Assembly: GCA_937989585.1 (NCBI GenBank)
Contig: CALKRW010000048.1
Location: 124,001-188,000, forward strand
From: an uncultured Porphyromonadaceae bacterium
GTDB taxonomy: Bacteria > Bacteroidota > Bacteroidia > Bacteroidales > Muribaculaceae
Direction of reading: 5' to 3'
DNA length: 64,000 nt
Part shown: positions 1-8,892 of the stretch, one piece after another
How positions within the stretch are numbered: the first letter of the stretch is position 1
Layout: the number at the start of each line of letters is the position of its first letter
Notes under the pieces: generated by a model
Seen by the model: only the letters and a program-made list of their open reading frames with translations
Database searches by the model: none
What the model was told of the DNA's origin: nothing
Translations under genes and position numbers: made by a program

Positions 1-653
1 TCGTCACCCCAGAACACCACACGTATGATTATGTCCTCGTAGGCGAGACGTATGTCCACGGTATCGCCCTTGACACGGAATTTGCCTCGTTCCAACGCGA
101 GTTCGGTACGGCTGTAGAGGGCCGAGACAAGTTTGCGGAGAAACTGGTTGCGCGGAATCTTCATGCCACGCTCAATATATACTGCGCTCTGGTGGAAATC
201 CTCGGGATTGCCCATGCCGTAAAGACAGGAAACGGAAGAAACCACTACGATGTCACGGCGACCGGAAAGCAATGCAGAGGTCGTCGCCAGACGCAGACGG
301 TCAATCTCCTGATTTATCATCAGGTCCTTTTCGATGTATTTGTCTGTCGAAGGTATATATGCCTCCGGCTGATAATAGTCATAGTACGAGATGAAGTACT
401 GCACCGAGTTTTCCGGAAAGAAAGTCTTCATCTCGCTGTAAAGTTGCGCAGCCAGAGTCTTGTTGTGTGAGAGTATCAGTGTCGGGCGCTTCACTTGCTG
501 TATGACATTCGCCATCGTGAAGGTCTTGCCGGAGCCCGTAACGCCAAGCAGTGTCTGGGCAGGCAATCCTTCCTCCACCCCTTCGACAAGCTGGCGTATG
601 GCCTCCGGCTGGTCGCCCGTAGGCTTATATTCAGAGTTGAGTCTAAAATCCAT
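1..653 (-). CDS. uvrB: UvrABC system protein B (UvrB), N-terminal 217 codons; runs off the window
   Basis: UvrB is the DNA-damage-verification helicase of nucleotide excision repair: it receives the lesion from UvrA and recruits UvrC. Reading down from ATG 653-651, the frame is open to the window edge. It shows the UvrB N-terminus, with Walker A GVTGSGKT at residues 37-44 and the tyrosine-rich beta-hairpin region (YYDYYQPEAY) near residues 90-99 that inserts between DNA strands. The C-terminal two thirds, including helicase motifs IV-VI and the UvrC-binding domain, lie outside the window. A full promoter sits just upstream (682-713). Identity is certain from the motifs; only the extent is incomplete. 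Confidence 0.95.
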   Translation of the reverse strand, partial: MDFRLNSEYKPTGDQPEAIRQLVEGVEEGLPAQTLLGVTGSGKTFTMANVIQQVKRPTLILSHNKTLAAQLYSEMKTFFPENSVQYFISYYDYYQPEAYIPSTDKYIEKDLMINQEIDRLRLATTSALLSGRRDIVVVSSVSCLYGMGNPEDFHQSAVYIERGMKIPRNQFLRKLVSALYSRTELALERGKFRVKGDTVDIRLAYEDIIIRVVFWGD

Positions 654-681
654 TATAAACGCTTGGAGTGTCTTTGACTTA

Positions 682-713
682 CAAAATTACCATTTTTCTC
701 CGACACAGCCAAA
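682..713 (-). promoter_or_regulatory. Bacteroidetes-type promoter of uvrB
   Basis: On the minus strand TTTG (713-710) is followed after 20 bases by TAATTTTG (689-682), an exact fit to the -33 TTTG / -7 TAnnTTTG consensus. It lies 29 bases before the uvrB ATG. Confidence 0.75.
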
Positions 714-755
714 CGCCTCTATGCTAACGAATCCTAATTCGATGGAATTATAGCC

Positions 756-1130
756 TTAACGGTTTCCGGCCCTGTCATCCTTGTGCTTGCGGATATATTT
801 GGCCCTGACGATATCATACGCTCGCCTTACCAGACCATAGATTTCCTGATCGGGCATATCACCGTTCAGGTTGATTTGAATCCAGTGACGTTCACTCAGG
901 TTAACCGGTTTGTCTACCGATACATGATTAATCTTTATATCCTCGACTTCTTCAGGCGTCAACTTGACAGTCACTGACATAAAGTCATCCATATCCACAA
1001 GACAGAACATGTGGTCAAGTATATAGAACACAAGAATAGAATCATATCTCCTTGCGAATTTTCCGAATGGAGTCTTTTCGCTGACACCATCCATCGAAAG
1101 ACAGTATTCCCTGAATTCTTCAATATTCAT
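756..1130 (-). CDS. MmcQ/YjbR family protein
   Basis: A 124-residue protein of the MmcQ/YjbR family, small CyaY-like-fold proteins often labelled DNA-binding but without an established reaction. Visible features are the N-terminal NIEEFREYCLSM helix, the TPFG segment after it, and the family-like stretch ending in HWIQINL around residues 82-88. The length is normal for the family. ATG 1130-1128 is the natural start. It lies between uvrB and a lipoprotein gene on the same strand; the 41-base gap to the lipoprotein suggests co-transcription. No signal peptide or membrane segment. The precise role is unknown. Confidence 0.75.
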   Translation of the reverse strand: MNIEEFREYCLSMDGVSEKTPFGKFARRYDSILVFYILDHMFCLVDMDDFMSVTVKLTPEEVEDIKINHVSVDKPVNLSERHWIQINLNGDMPDQEIYGLVRRAYDIVRAKYIRKHKDDRAGNR

Positions 1131-1171
1131 TCTTTAATTATTTATCTCTACGGCTCACATAGAAATTTTCC

Positions 1172-1672
1172 TCATTTAATTTCAGTTGTTGCTTTGCGTA
1201 ACAGAATACATTCGGCCGGTAAGACGCCGTTCAGTCTGACAACAGTATCGCTCTGGACATCTATTGTCCTTATGTCGGGAATAATACGTCGTAGAGCGTC
1301 TTCAGTCGCCATGTTGTCACAGGCCATCTCTGTCATGGCTCCGTCTCCGAGCATTATGGAATCGCCCTTGATGTCATATGACCCGGATATAGAGTTACAG
1401 TTAGTAATGACAAAATATGTGCTGTCTTCAAAAACTATATACTGTCTTACACCCGGGGCAGACTCATCGGGACGCACATAATCAGTATCGCTGAATACAA
1501 TGTTCTCTATATACCATTGTCCGCGGATATCAATATCCGAAACAGCCTCCTTTGAATTAGTTTCAGCAATATCAGCCTTTTTCTCCTCATTCTTGGAGCA
1601 TCCGCCAGCAATTACAGCCATTGCCGCTACGGCGAGAATGATTGATTTCATATTAGTCTTCATTTTATTCAT
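1172..1672 (-). CDS. META/HslJ-like domain lipoprotein
   Basis: A 166-residue predicted lipoprotein. The N-terminus carries a hydrophobic signal (IILAVAAMAVIAGGC) with the lipobox AGGC at Cys25. The mature part has the pattern RGQWYIENI ... YIVFEDSTYFVITNCNSISG ... GDSIMLGDGAMTEMAC, which resembles META/HslJ domains: a W near the start, an N-x-x-SG turn and a T-x-MAC segment. Such domains sit in envelope lipoproteins linked to heat or chemical stress; the substrate is unknown. The start could be any of Met1, Met4 or Met8. Downstream in the same direction is the MmcQ gene. Confidence 0.7.
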   Translation of the reverse strand: MNKMKTNMKSIILAVAAMAVIAGGCSKNEEKKADIAETNSKEAVSDIDIRGQWYIENIVFSDTDYVRPDESAPGVRQYIVFEDSTYFVITNCNSISGSYDIKGDSIMLGDGAMTEMACDNMATEDALRRIIPDIRTIDVQSDTVVRLNGVLPAECILLRKATTEIK

Positions 1673-1703
1673 ACTTTATTTTCATGCTTATGGTTTTATA
1701 ATA

Positions 1704-1711
1704 CAAAATTA
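1704..1711 (-). promoter_or_regulatory. -7 box of the META lipoprotein gene
   Basis: TAATTTTG on the minus strand, 31 bases before the ATG at 1672. A CAAA (TTTG on the minus strand) lies 23 bases further out, slightly long for the -33 box. Confidence 0.5.
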
Positions 1712-1810
1712 CGAAAAAAAAGATTATATAACCACAAACATCCGCCGGTCACATAACATATTATTAGCAACATATTATTAGCAATATTGTTGATTGGAAT
1801 CATGAAAAAC

Positions 1811-1837
1811 GCAGCCCCGACATGATGACGGGGCTGC
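1811..1837 (-). terminator. Rho-independent terminator of the phospho-sugar mutase gene
   Basis: A perfect 9-bp stem (GCAGCCCCG / CGGGGCTGC) with a 9-base loop, followed on the minus strand by GTTTTT. It lies 31 bases past the stop of the mutase gene. Confidence 0.85.
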
Positions 1838-1868
1838 GGGAATAATTATTGGGTATTATCGTTATCTA

Positions 1869-3617
1869 TCAGATGCCAAGATCTTTCTTGATGGCTGCGA
1901 TGGTGGCGTTGGCACGCTCACCGCAAGCATCGTAATCTTCGACAGACTTCATGTCCTCGCGGACCTCGAGATAGAATTTGATCTTAGGCTCGGTTCCCGA
2001 AGGACGGATGGATACTTTGTAGCCCTTCTCCGTGAAATACTGGAGCACATTGCTTGTCGCGGGGAAATCCAGAGGTTTTGTCTCTCCGGTCTCGACATTG
2101 GTCTCGAGCAGGGTCTGGTAATCCTTTATGGTGACTACTTTCGAACCACCGAGGGTCTTGGGCGGATTGTTGCGGAAATTAACCATCATGGCTGCAATTT
2201 CATCAGCGCCGGTCTTGCCCGGACGTACTACCGATATGCCTTCCTCATGCGAATATCCGTATTTCAGGTACATGTCCTTGATCATATCCATATAGGTCAT
2301 GTTGCGGTCACGGGCCCAGGCTGCGATTTCAGCCATCAGGGATATTGCCGAGACCGAATCTTTGTCACGGCAGAAGTCTTCAGCCAGGAAGCCGTATGAC
2401 TCTTCGCCACCGCCGAGATAGCGGTGGTCGCCCTCGAGTTCACGGATGACAGCGGCAATCCACTTGAAGCCGGTGTAGCAGTCATATAGTTTCACGCCCT
2501 GGGCTGCGGCTATGCGGGCGATGCCCTCGGTGGTGACAATAGTCTTGACAGCATATTCGTTGCCTTTGAGCAGACCGAGTTCACGGTTGCGCTGCATGAT
2601 ATAGTTCAGCAGAATCATTACAATCTGGTTGCCGTTGAGCATGACATAATTGCCCTTTTCGTCTCGGGCAACACAGCCTATGCGGTCGGCATCGGGATCG
2701 GAGGCGAAAATTACATCTGCGTCTGTCTCCTTGGCACGCTCGATTGCCATAGCCATTGCGGAAGGCACCTCGGGATTAGGCGAGACAACAGTCGGGAAAT
2801 CGCCCGAGGGAACGTCCTGTTCGGGAACATGGATGATGTTGGTGAAACCGTAGTTCTTCAGCGATGCGGGAACAAGTTTCACGCCTGTACCGTGAATAGG
2901 AGTATAGACAATCTTAATGTCATGGTGACGTTTGATGACCTCGGGGTCGAGAGAAAGAGTCTTGACTGCAGTCAGGAAGTTGTTGTCAATCTCATCGTCA
3001 AGGATATGGAGAAGTTCGGGATTACCCTCGAACTTGATGTCTTTTACATCGGTAATCTTGTTGACGTGGTCGATGATGTTCTTGTCGTGCGGTGCAAGGA
3101 CCTGAGCTCCGTCCTCCCAGTATGCCTTGTATCCGTTATATTCCTTCGGGTTGTGAGAGGCAGTGATATTGACACCGCTCTGGCAACTCAACTGACGGAT
3201 TGCGAACGACAGTTCGGGTGTGGGCTGGAAACTCGGGAACATGAAAACACGGATACCGTTCGCGGTGAATATGTCGGCGACAGTCTTGGCAAATTTTTCG
3301 GAATTGTTGCGCACGTCGTGGCCTACTACCACCGAAATCATGGGATTGTCGGGGAATGCCTCGTGCAGATAGTTGGCTAATCCCTGGGTGGCTGCGCCTA
3401 CGGTGTAGATGTTCATGCGGTTGGTACCTGCGCCCATGATGCCGCGCAGGCCGCCAGTTCCGAATTCGAGGTCTTTGTAGAATGATTCAATAAGTTCGGT
3501 CTTGTCCTCGGCGTCAAGCATACGTTGTACTTCGGCTTTGGTTTCGGCGTCATAGTCGCCGTTGATCCATGTCATGGCCTTGGCCGTAACTTGCGCCAAG
3601 AGTTCGTCATTTTTCAT
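1869..3617 (-). CDS. Phospho-sugar mutase (phosphoglucomutase/phosphomannomutase superfamily)
   Basis: A 582-residue alpha-D-phosphohexomutase that interconverts hexose 1- and 6-phosphates through a phosphoserine. All four signature loops are present: TASHNP with the phosphoserine Ser154, the metal loop DPDADR at 307-312, the sugar loop GGEESYG near 403-409, and the phosphate loop RPSGTEPK near the C-terminus. Length and the N-terminal EFGTGGLRG motif match the long PgcA-type glucose mutases of Bacteroidetes, so glucose 1-phosphate/6-phosphate is the likely pair; mannose or ribose cannot be excluded. A separate GlmM is encoded at 43.2 kb. Cytoplasmic; apparently monocistronic with its own terminator. 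Confidence 0.92.
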   Translation of the reverse strand: MKNDELLAQVTAKAMTWINGDYDAETKAEVQRMLDAEDKTELIESFYKDLEFGTGGLRGIMGAGTNRMNIYTVGAATQGLANYLHEAFPDNPMISVVVGHDVRNNSEKFAKTVADIFTANGIRVFMFPSFQPTPELSFAIRQLSCQSGVNITASHNPKEYNGYKAYWEDGAQVLAPHDKNIIDHVNKITDVKDIKFEGNPELLHILDDEIDNNFLTAVKTLSLDPEVIKRHHDIKIVYTPIHGTGVKLVPASLKNYGFTNIIHVPEQDVPSGDFPTVVSPNPEVPSAMAMAIERAKETDADVIFASDPDADRIGCVARDEKGNYVMLNGNQIVMILLNYIMQRNRELGLLKGNEYAVKTIVTTEGIARIAAAQGVKLYDCYTGFKWIAAVIRELEGDHRYLGGGEESYGFLAEDFCRDKDSVSAISLMAEIAAWARDRNMTYMDMIKDMYLKYGYSHEEGISVVRPGKTGADEIAAMMVNFRNNPPKTLGGSKVVTIKDYQTLLETNVETGETKPLDFPATSNVLQYFTEKGYKVSIRPSGTEPKIKFYLEVREDMKSVEDYDACGERANATIAAIKKDLGI

Positions 3618-3725
3618 GATTTCTGTGTTTATAAGTTAAGTATAAGTAAATTTTCGTCTTGTATAGAGTATTACGTCAATTCGGATTCGAATGTTCTTGC
3701 GCTTGGCATAAAAAAAACTAATTCG

Positions 3726-4589
3726 TCACATCGATGCAACAAGCCAGAAAAGAGCAGAGACCGGGATGACAAAAAGCAGTGAATCTATGCGGTCGAGTAT
3801 GCCGCCGTGACCCGGAATAAGTTTGCCTGAGTCCTTGACGCCTGCGGAGCGTTTGAGCAATGATTCGAAAAGGTCGCCGACAGTTGCCGTGGCGCTGACC
3901 AGAAGTCCGAAAACAGCCCATGCGAGAACATTTCCTCCTGTACAGAGGGCGAATATTATGGCCGCGACAAGGCATATGCCCATGCCGCCCCAGAATCCCT
4001 CCCATGACTTCTTGGGCGAAAGACGCTCGCAGAGTCTGGTCTTGCCGAATGAAGAACCGACAAGAAACGCACCGGTATCATTAAGCCATATCAGAACGAA
4101 CATCATCAAAACGCCCAGTCTGTTCATCAGGGTTGAATCCGACATCATATTGAGGACAGTCATGGGTACTGCTATATACACTATGCCCAGTATCGACCGG
4201 CCGAGATTGCTCCATGGATCTTCGCTGGAGTCAAAAACCGCAAAGAAAAATCTTCCGATGAAATAGATCGCGAGAAGCACCAGCACTATCATATAGGCGG
4301 ACAATGTCGCTCCCAGTGATTCCAGAGGAGTCTCCGCAAACAGCGACACGAACTGAGGCAACGGCAGCAATGCCCAGACAAGCACTGCCCCCATCAGGTC
4401 GAAAGCGCGAATCGCCGGAGAAATACATTCCTCTGACTTGTCCTCGCAAAGATGCTGGTACTCACAAGTTCCCGCCAGGGTAAACAGCAGGGACAGAAAA
4501 TACATACACCAACTGCCGGCCAGGACAGCGGCAACAATTACAGCCACATATACTATGCCGGAAAGCGAGCGGGCTACTATATTCTTCAT
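3726..4589 (-). CDS. cdsA: Phosphatidate cytidylyltransferase (CDP-diglyceride synthase)
   Basis: CdsA makes CDP-diacylglycerol from phosphatidate and CTP, the branch point for bacterial phospholipids. The 287-residue protein is mostly hydrophobic with about seven or eight membrane segments. Its C-terminus carries the family signature SLLKRSAGVKDSG ... PGHGGILDRIDSL. It starts at ATG 4589-4587. In many Bacteroidetes cdsA lies next to ftsH; here ftsH is 7 kb away, separated by the subtilase and the accessory patch. The promoter box overlaps an inverted repeat (see 4655-4676). Confidence 0.93.
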   Translation of the reverse strand: MKNIVARSLSGIVYVAVIVAAVLAGSWCMYFLSLLFTLAGTCEYQHLCEDKSEECISPAIRAFDLMGAVLVWALLPLPQFVSLFAETPLESLGATLSAYMIVLVLLAIYFIGRFFFAVFDSSEDPWSNLGRSILGIVYIAVPMTVLNMMSDSTLMNRLGVLMMFVLIWLNDTGAFLVGSSFGKTRLCERLSPKKSWEGFWGGMGICLVAAIIFALCTGGNVLAWAVFGLLVSATATVGDLFESLLKRSAGVKDSGKLIPGHGGILDRIDSLLFVIPVSALFWLVASM

Positions 4590-4654
4590 TATCGTAAAGA
4601 GTGTTTAAGCGGTTTTATGGTTATGACTGCATCAATGGTTTATGCCAGTTCATT

Positions 4655-4676
4655 CGCAAATTTATGAAAATTTGCG
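4655..4676. promoter_or_regulatory. Inverted repeat overlapping the cdsA -7 box
   Basis: CGCAAATT and AATTTGCG form a perfect 8-bp inverted repeat with a 6-base centre. The minus-strand -7 box TAAATTTG (4664-4657) lies inside it. It could be an operator for a dimeric repressor or chance AT-rich symmetry; no regulator is known. Confidence 0.45.
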
Positions 4677-4761
4677 TGAACGCCCAACATAACCGCTCAA
4701 TTTTTTAGTAAAAATTTCAACACAAAAACGAAAATCATACACCATAAGTTTAGGACCCGTA

Positions 4762-6957
4762 TTATTTCACCATGATTTTTTGTGCAAGCGGACATGGCCC
4801 GATGACTTTGACCACATATATTCCCCGGTGTACATTTTCCGGACAGATTCTCCTTCCGGCCATGTCGCGTACCTCGAAATCAACGTCCTGTCCGGCGGCA
4901 GTAACCCTAATATTTCCCCCAGAGACACTTATTACAGGTTTGACATCAACAATACTTCCGGAAAATGACGCCGCACGGAGTATCTCCTCAAGGCCAGCCT
5001 CGGCATCTATCGCGCCGGCACCCCACCTCGGGTCGGCAAGGTCAGTAATTCCCTCGGTACGTATTGTGGCGAGCGCGATACGTCGCAGTTCCTCCGGTGT
5101 CAGCGACGGGTCGGCCTCAAGCCATGTGGCGAAGATTCCGGCAACTGCCGGCGATGACATCGATGTGCCGCACTCGCTGTACCATCTGTATGTTCTCCCA
5201 TCCGTATCCGTCCATTCGCGGCAGACTTGCTCTCCGTCGGGATGCTCGTTATAGTATCTTTCGCTCATGGCCGACACTATCATATTGCCGGGCGCGCTGA
5301 ACTCCGGCACGCTCTTGCCGTGGATATTTGTGTAATGACTGCTCCAGTCTGCTATTTCTCCTACATTGAATTCATACTGAATCTCACGACCGTCGGCAAC
5401 AGGGACAGTATTGGCCGAATTGTATGCTCCGATTGAGAATACCCCCGGAGCATAACAGAAATTCGAGGCGCAGCCTTCAAGCCGCGGATAACGCGTGTCG
5501 ATGATTCCTGATGTATGGAAAAACGCCTGGTAGCCGTCAGCGAAACTCTCCACAGTAACGCCTTCCTCTCCTCTCAGGCGCGCCACGACATAATACCGTG
5601 CCCATCCCCCCGCACACTTTGCCTCCGGTTTGAGACTGAAACTGACAGCCATATTGTAGCGGTCGTTCATGCGGTCAACACCTCCGAAAACATTCAGATA
5701 ACTGTCCGGAAACAGATTCTCGAACTCAGGCGTATTGATACTGTCAAGCCTGTACGCGAAATCCCCGGTCATCCATGGCGTCTCGTAGACAAATTTCCTG
5801 TCTGTGAAATCATACACCGCAAACGAAATCTCAAAGGGACGGTTGTCCGCGCTCCAGATGTCGTTGATGCCGTGAACATCGAAGCCCTGCCAAGTATGTC
5901 CTTCGTAGAAAGCGCCAACAGGCTTCTGGTCCATGCCGAAAGTCTCCTTGAAATAGACATTGCTCTTACCGTAATTGCCGGCCGAGAAGCATATCGGTAC
6001 CTCTTCAGTCAGAAGTGCGAGATACCGGCTGACAATATCCGTCCCGTCATGCGGTCCCGTGAAGCATCCGACCGAAAGATTCACTACACAGGGCTTTCCG
6101 CTCGCCTTGGAATATTCGATGATGTCCTCGATGCCACATAGAAGGGCCGCGTCATAAAGGTCGCTTGTCGTTGCCACAATTGTGGCCTCCGGCGCGTAAC
6201 CGTAATAGGGATTGTTTTCAATTCCCCCCGCAAGAATATTGGCGACATGCGTGCCGTGTGTCTTGTAATCACGGTCTGCACCCGCTGCGCGTGCAGATTC
6301 CGGCGATTCATAAACCATGCGCTGTCCGTATTCCAGTCTGTAGTCAACCATAAGCGCCACCCTGTCGCCAAAGACAAAATGCGTCGGATCAAAACCTATG
6401 TCACAGAAACCCGTGACAACTCCCCTGCCCCTATAACCGGTCATTCCGTCTGCACGCGGATGCGAATGCACTGCCGCTATTTTCGAGAAATCGCGCGAAC
6501 GGTTATTCTCCTTCTCCGACTGGGATGCAGTAGCGCCCAACAGCAGGCCTGAATTCTCCACCTCCTCAATCTTATCAAGCGGAATACAGATTATTGCGAA
6601 ATTAGCGCGCGTCCGGAGTACACGACATCCAATATCCTCAAGCACACCGATACGCGAAATATCCTTCATCTCAACCACCGCCGGCAGAAAGTCCCCTTCC
6701 GGCTCCTCTAAGTCAGCCACCTTGTTGAACCTCATCGGCACCCCATCGAACTCCGAAGATACTATCTTAAATTCCGGCACCGCCATCCCTGCCGAATCCT
6801 CGGAAACAGATTTCCTGCCCTTAAGCACCTCAACAAGCGCCCTCGACCGCATATCAAACACCCCTGCAAAAGCCTCGGACACGCCGAAGCCCGTCACAAT
6901 CATAGAGCAAACAAGACTTGTCAGCAAACCACTACAAAAACCAAACCGACTATCCAT
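4762..6957 (-). CDS. Exported S8 (subtilisin-like) serine protease with a type IX-secretion-like C-terminal domain
   Basis: A 731-residue subtilase. The N-terminus has a hydrophobic signal (LLTSLVCSMIVTGFGV). The catalytic triad is visible: Asp186 in FCDIGFDPTH, His234 in THGTHVANIL and Ser599 in CGTSMSSPAVAG, with the oxyanion Asn in SAGN near 328. A long insertion lies between His and Ser. The last 75 residues (IRVTAAGQDVDFEVRDMAGR ... GIYVVKV ... QKIMVK) resemble the beta-sandwich CTD that directs Bacteroidetes cargo through the type IX system, so it is probably surface-exposed or secreted. It has neither a lipobox nor a close operon partner. Confidence 0.88.
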   Translation of the reverse strand: MDSRFGFCSGLLTSLVCSMIVTGFGVSEAFAGVFDMRSRALVEVLKGRKSVSEDSAGMAVPEFKIVSSEFDGVPMRFNKVADLEEPEGDFLPAVVEMKDISRIGVLEDIGCRVLRTRANFAIICIPLDKIEEVENSGLLLGATASQSEKENNRSRDFSKIAAVHSHPRADGMTGYRGRGVVTGFCDIGFDPTHFVFGDRVALMVDYRLEYGQRMVYESPESARAAGADRDYKTHGTHVANILAGGIENNPYYGYAPEATIVATTSDLYDAALLCGIEDIIEYSKASGKPCVVNLSVGCFTGPHDGTDIVSRYLALLTEEVPICFSAGNYGKSNVYFKETFGMDQKPVGAFYEGHTWQGFDVHGINDIWSADNRPFEISFAVYDFTDRKFVYETPWMTGDFAYRLDSINTPEFENLFPDSYLNVFGGVDRMNDRYNMAVSFSLKPEAKCAGGWARYYVVARLRGEEGVTVESFADGYQAFFHTSGIIDTRYPRLEGCASNFCYAPGVFSIGAYNSANTVPVADGREIQYEFNVGEIADWSSHYTNIHGKSVPEFSAPGNMIVSAMSERYYNEHPDGEQVCREWTDTDGRTYRWYSECGTSMSSPAVAGIFATWLEADPSLTPEELRRIALATIRTEGITDLADPRWGAGAIDAEAGLEEILRAASFSGSIVDVKPVISVSGGNIRVTAAGQDVDFEVRDMAGRRICPENVHRGIYVVKVIGPCPLAQKIMVK

Positions 6958-7093
6958 AACAGCAAACCAGATTAAAAATTCCTGAAAATCATGTCTATTT
7001 TTGACATAAAAACGCTCTCTTTAGTTTCAATTTGTAAATATACAAATAAAAATTCATACTCATTTCCCCATCGACAGGAATAATTAAATTTGA

Positions 7094-7124
7094 ATTATGT
7101 TTCTTGTGTTTTTCGAAACATAAT
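7094..7124. repeat. 10-bp inverted repeat downstream of vsr
   Basis: ATTATGTTTC (7094-7103) and GAAACATAAT (7115-7124) are exact reverse complements around an 11-base T-rich centre. It lies between the converging ends of the vsr transcript and the upstream region of the subtilase. It may be a weak terminator for vsr, since no long T-run follows on the minus strand, or a leftover of a mobile element. Confidence 0.5.
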
Positions 7125-7173
7125 GATAAATAATGCCTTAAACTATGCGAACAAATCCAATCCGAAGAAAACA

Positions 7174-7677
7174 CTACTTGTTCTGGCCATATATGATTTC
7201 TGATTCGGCCGCAATTCGGACGGATTCGCAGTCTGCTTCATAACAACTTATAGAATCCCGTTGGATTATAGAATCATATAATGCCTCGAGATATTCCTCG
7301 CGCCCTCCCACTTTCCTGATGTCACATTCCCAGACGCGGATTACTCGCCAGCCGAGCGATTTCAGTTCTTCTTCATTGCGGGCGTCGCGGGCCTTGTTGT
7401 TCCTGATCTTCTGTTCCCAGAACTCGATGTTTGATTTTGGCAGACGGAAATACCTGCACCCCTCATGTCCATGCCAGAAACATCCGTCTACAAATATGAC
7501 TGTCTTGTATTTCCTGAGAACCATGTCTGGATTTCCAGGTATTTTTCTGACATGAACACGGAAACGCAGACCACGTGAGAAAAGATACTTCCTGACAATC
7601 AACTCAGGTTTCGTATCCTTCCCCTTGATAGCGGCCATGCATCTATGGCGTTGCTCCGGTGTCATGACATCTCCCAT
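7174..7677 (-). CDS. vsr: Very short patch repair endonuclease (Vsr)
   Basis: Vsr nicks 5' of T in T:G mismatches that arise by deamination of 5-methylcytosine, usually beside a Dcm-type methylase. The 167-residue protein shows the full family pattern: TPEQRHRCMAAIKGKDTKPE at the N-terminus, the active-site strand VIFVDGCFWHGHEGC with the catalytic Asp and zinc-site His/Cys residues, and SLGWRVIRVWECDI. The C-terminus is about 25 residues longer than the minimal fold. No cytosine methyltransferase or restriction gene is visible anywhere in the window, so this is an orphan copy. AT-rich flanks and its place beside a broken beta-lactamase suggest horizontal arrival. Confidence 0.9.
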   Translation of the reverse strand: MGDVMTPEQRHRCMAAIKGKDTKPELIVRKYLFSRGLRFRVHVRKIPGNPDMVLRKYKTVIFVDGCFWHGHEGCRYFRLPKSNIEFWEQKIRNNKARDARNEEELKSLGWRVIRVWECDIRKVGGREEYLEALYDSIIQRDSISCYEADCESVRIAAESEIIYGQNK

Positions 7678-7821
7678 ACTAAAATTAGCTTAACAGATAC
7701 AAATGTATGAATTATTTCGAATTTTATAGTATTATAGCACATGAAATATTATGTGCGGGCAAAATAACGAAATCTCCGCAAGAATAGACCTTGCAAAAGG
7801 TATTTATTGCGAATTTTGACG

Positions 7822-7829
7822 TACTTTTG
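7822..7829 (+). promoter_or_regulatory. -7 box upstream of the beta-lactamase pseudogene
   Basis: TACTTTTG fits TAnnTTTG and ends 24 bases before the ATG at 7854. No good TTTG is seen at -33. Confidence 0.45.
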
Positions 7830-7853
7830 CAGGAAATAATTGCATTTTACATC

Positions 7854-8808
7854 ATGTTGAAACTTCATAAAAATTTTTTTGCCTTAGTTCTCTCTCTGCT
7901 TTGTTTAAATTCCGGACTTGGAGTTGCATGTTCCAAGTCCGCAAATATAATCAATGAACAAGTTTTGCGTACACAACTTCTGGAAGACACCATATCCAGA
8001 ATCGTATCAGCATATCCTGCAGAGATTGGCGTGGCTGTTATTATAGACAATACAGATACGGTAACTGTCAATAACGAGTGTATTTACCCTATGATGAGCG
8101 TATTCAAGGTCCATCAGGCATTGGCCATATGTAACGATTTTGACAATAATGGCCTCTCACTCGATTCAATTGTGAATATTCGGCGGGAAGAACTTAACCC
8201 CCACACCTGGAGCCCTATGATGAAGGACCATCCTGAGGCTGTAATTTCATTGCCGGTCAAGGAACTGTTACGCTATACCCTCATTCAGAGCGACAACAAT
8301 GCCAGCAACTACATGTTCAATAATCTTGTCAGTATTGCTGAGACAGACCGTTTCATTGCCTCCATAATACCTCGCCAGAGTTTCCGGATACTTTATACCG
8401 AAGAGGAAATGTTCTCAGACCATGACAAAGCCTAATGACAATTGCACATCTCCTCTTGGAGCCGCCATACTTATGAACCGCCTTTTTACGGACTCTCTTG
8501 TCAATTATGACAAACAGGGATTCATCATGAAGACATTGGAGCAGTGCCTAACCGGCAAAGACAGGATTATAGCGCCTTTGATTGGTAAAGAAGGTGTTAC
8601 TTTTGCCCACAAAACCGGTTCCGGCTTTATCAACAAGCACGGGGCCCTGGCGGCACATAATGATGTCGCCTATATTCGGCTGAGCGACAACACCACCTAC
8701 ACTTTGGCTGTATTTGTCAAAGACTTCAAGGGAAATGAAAACCAGGCCGCCAAGGCCATTTCCCGCATCTCTGAAACTGTATATTCCTTCCTTAAGCAAA
8801 CTCCATGA
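7854..8808 (+). pseudogene. CfxA-like class A beta-lactamase interrupted by a +1 frameshift
   Basis: The two halves together read as a class A (CfxA/CblA-like) beta-lactamase, a periplasmic serine hydrolase of penicillins and cephalosporins. The first frame (ATG 7854, signal peptide, possible lipobox GVAC) contains the catalytic SVFK tetrad motif in YPMMSVFKVHQAL and SDN in LIQSDNNASN. It ends at TAA 8433-8435 just after SDHDKA. The second frame carries TSPLGAAILMNRLF and the KTG motif in FAHKTGSG, and ends at 8808. Removing one A from the doublet 8434-8435 restores one frame across the junction (A-Y-D-N-C-T-S-P-L-G), which aligns with CfxA as I recall it (A-Y-S-N-Y-T-S-P-L-G). All catalytic motifs survive, so the damage looks recent or is a base-calling error in an A doublet. 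Confidence 0.88.
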
Positions 8809-8892
8809 CTTCAACATTGCCTGACAATAGGGGTGCAACCATAGTTTTAACTTAAGTTTTGGAATTTAACACGGGTTTTAACTTTTAAACTA

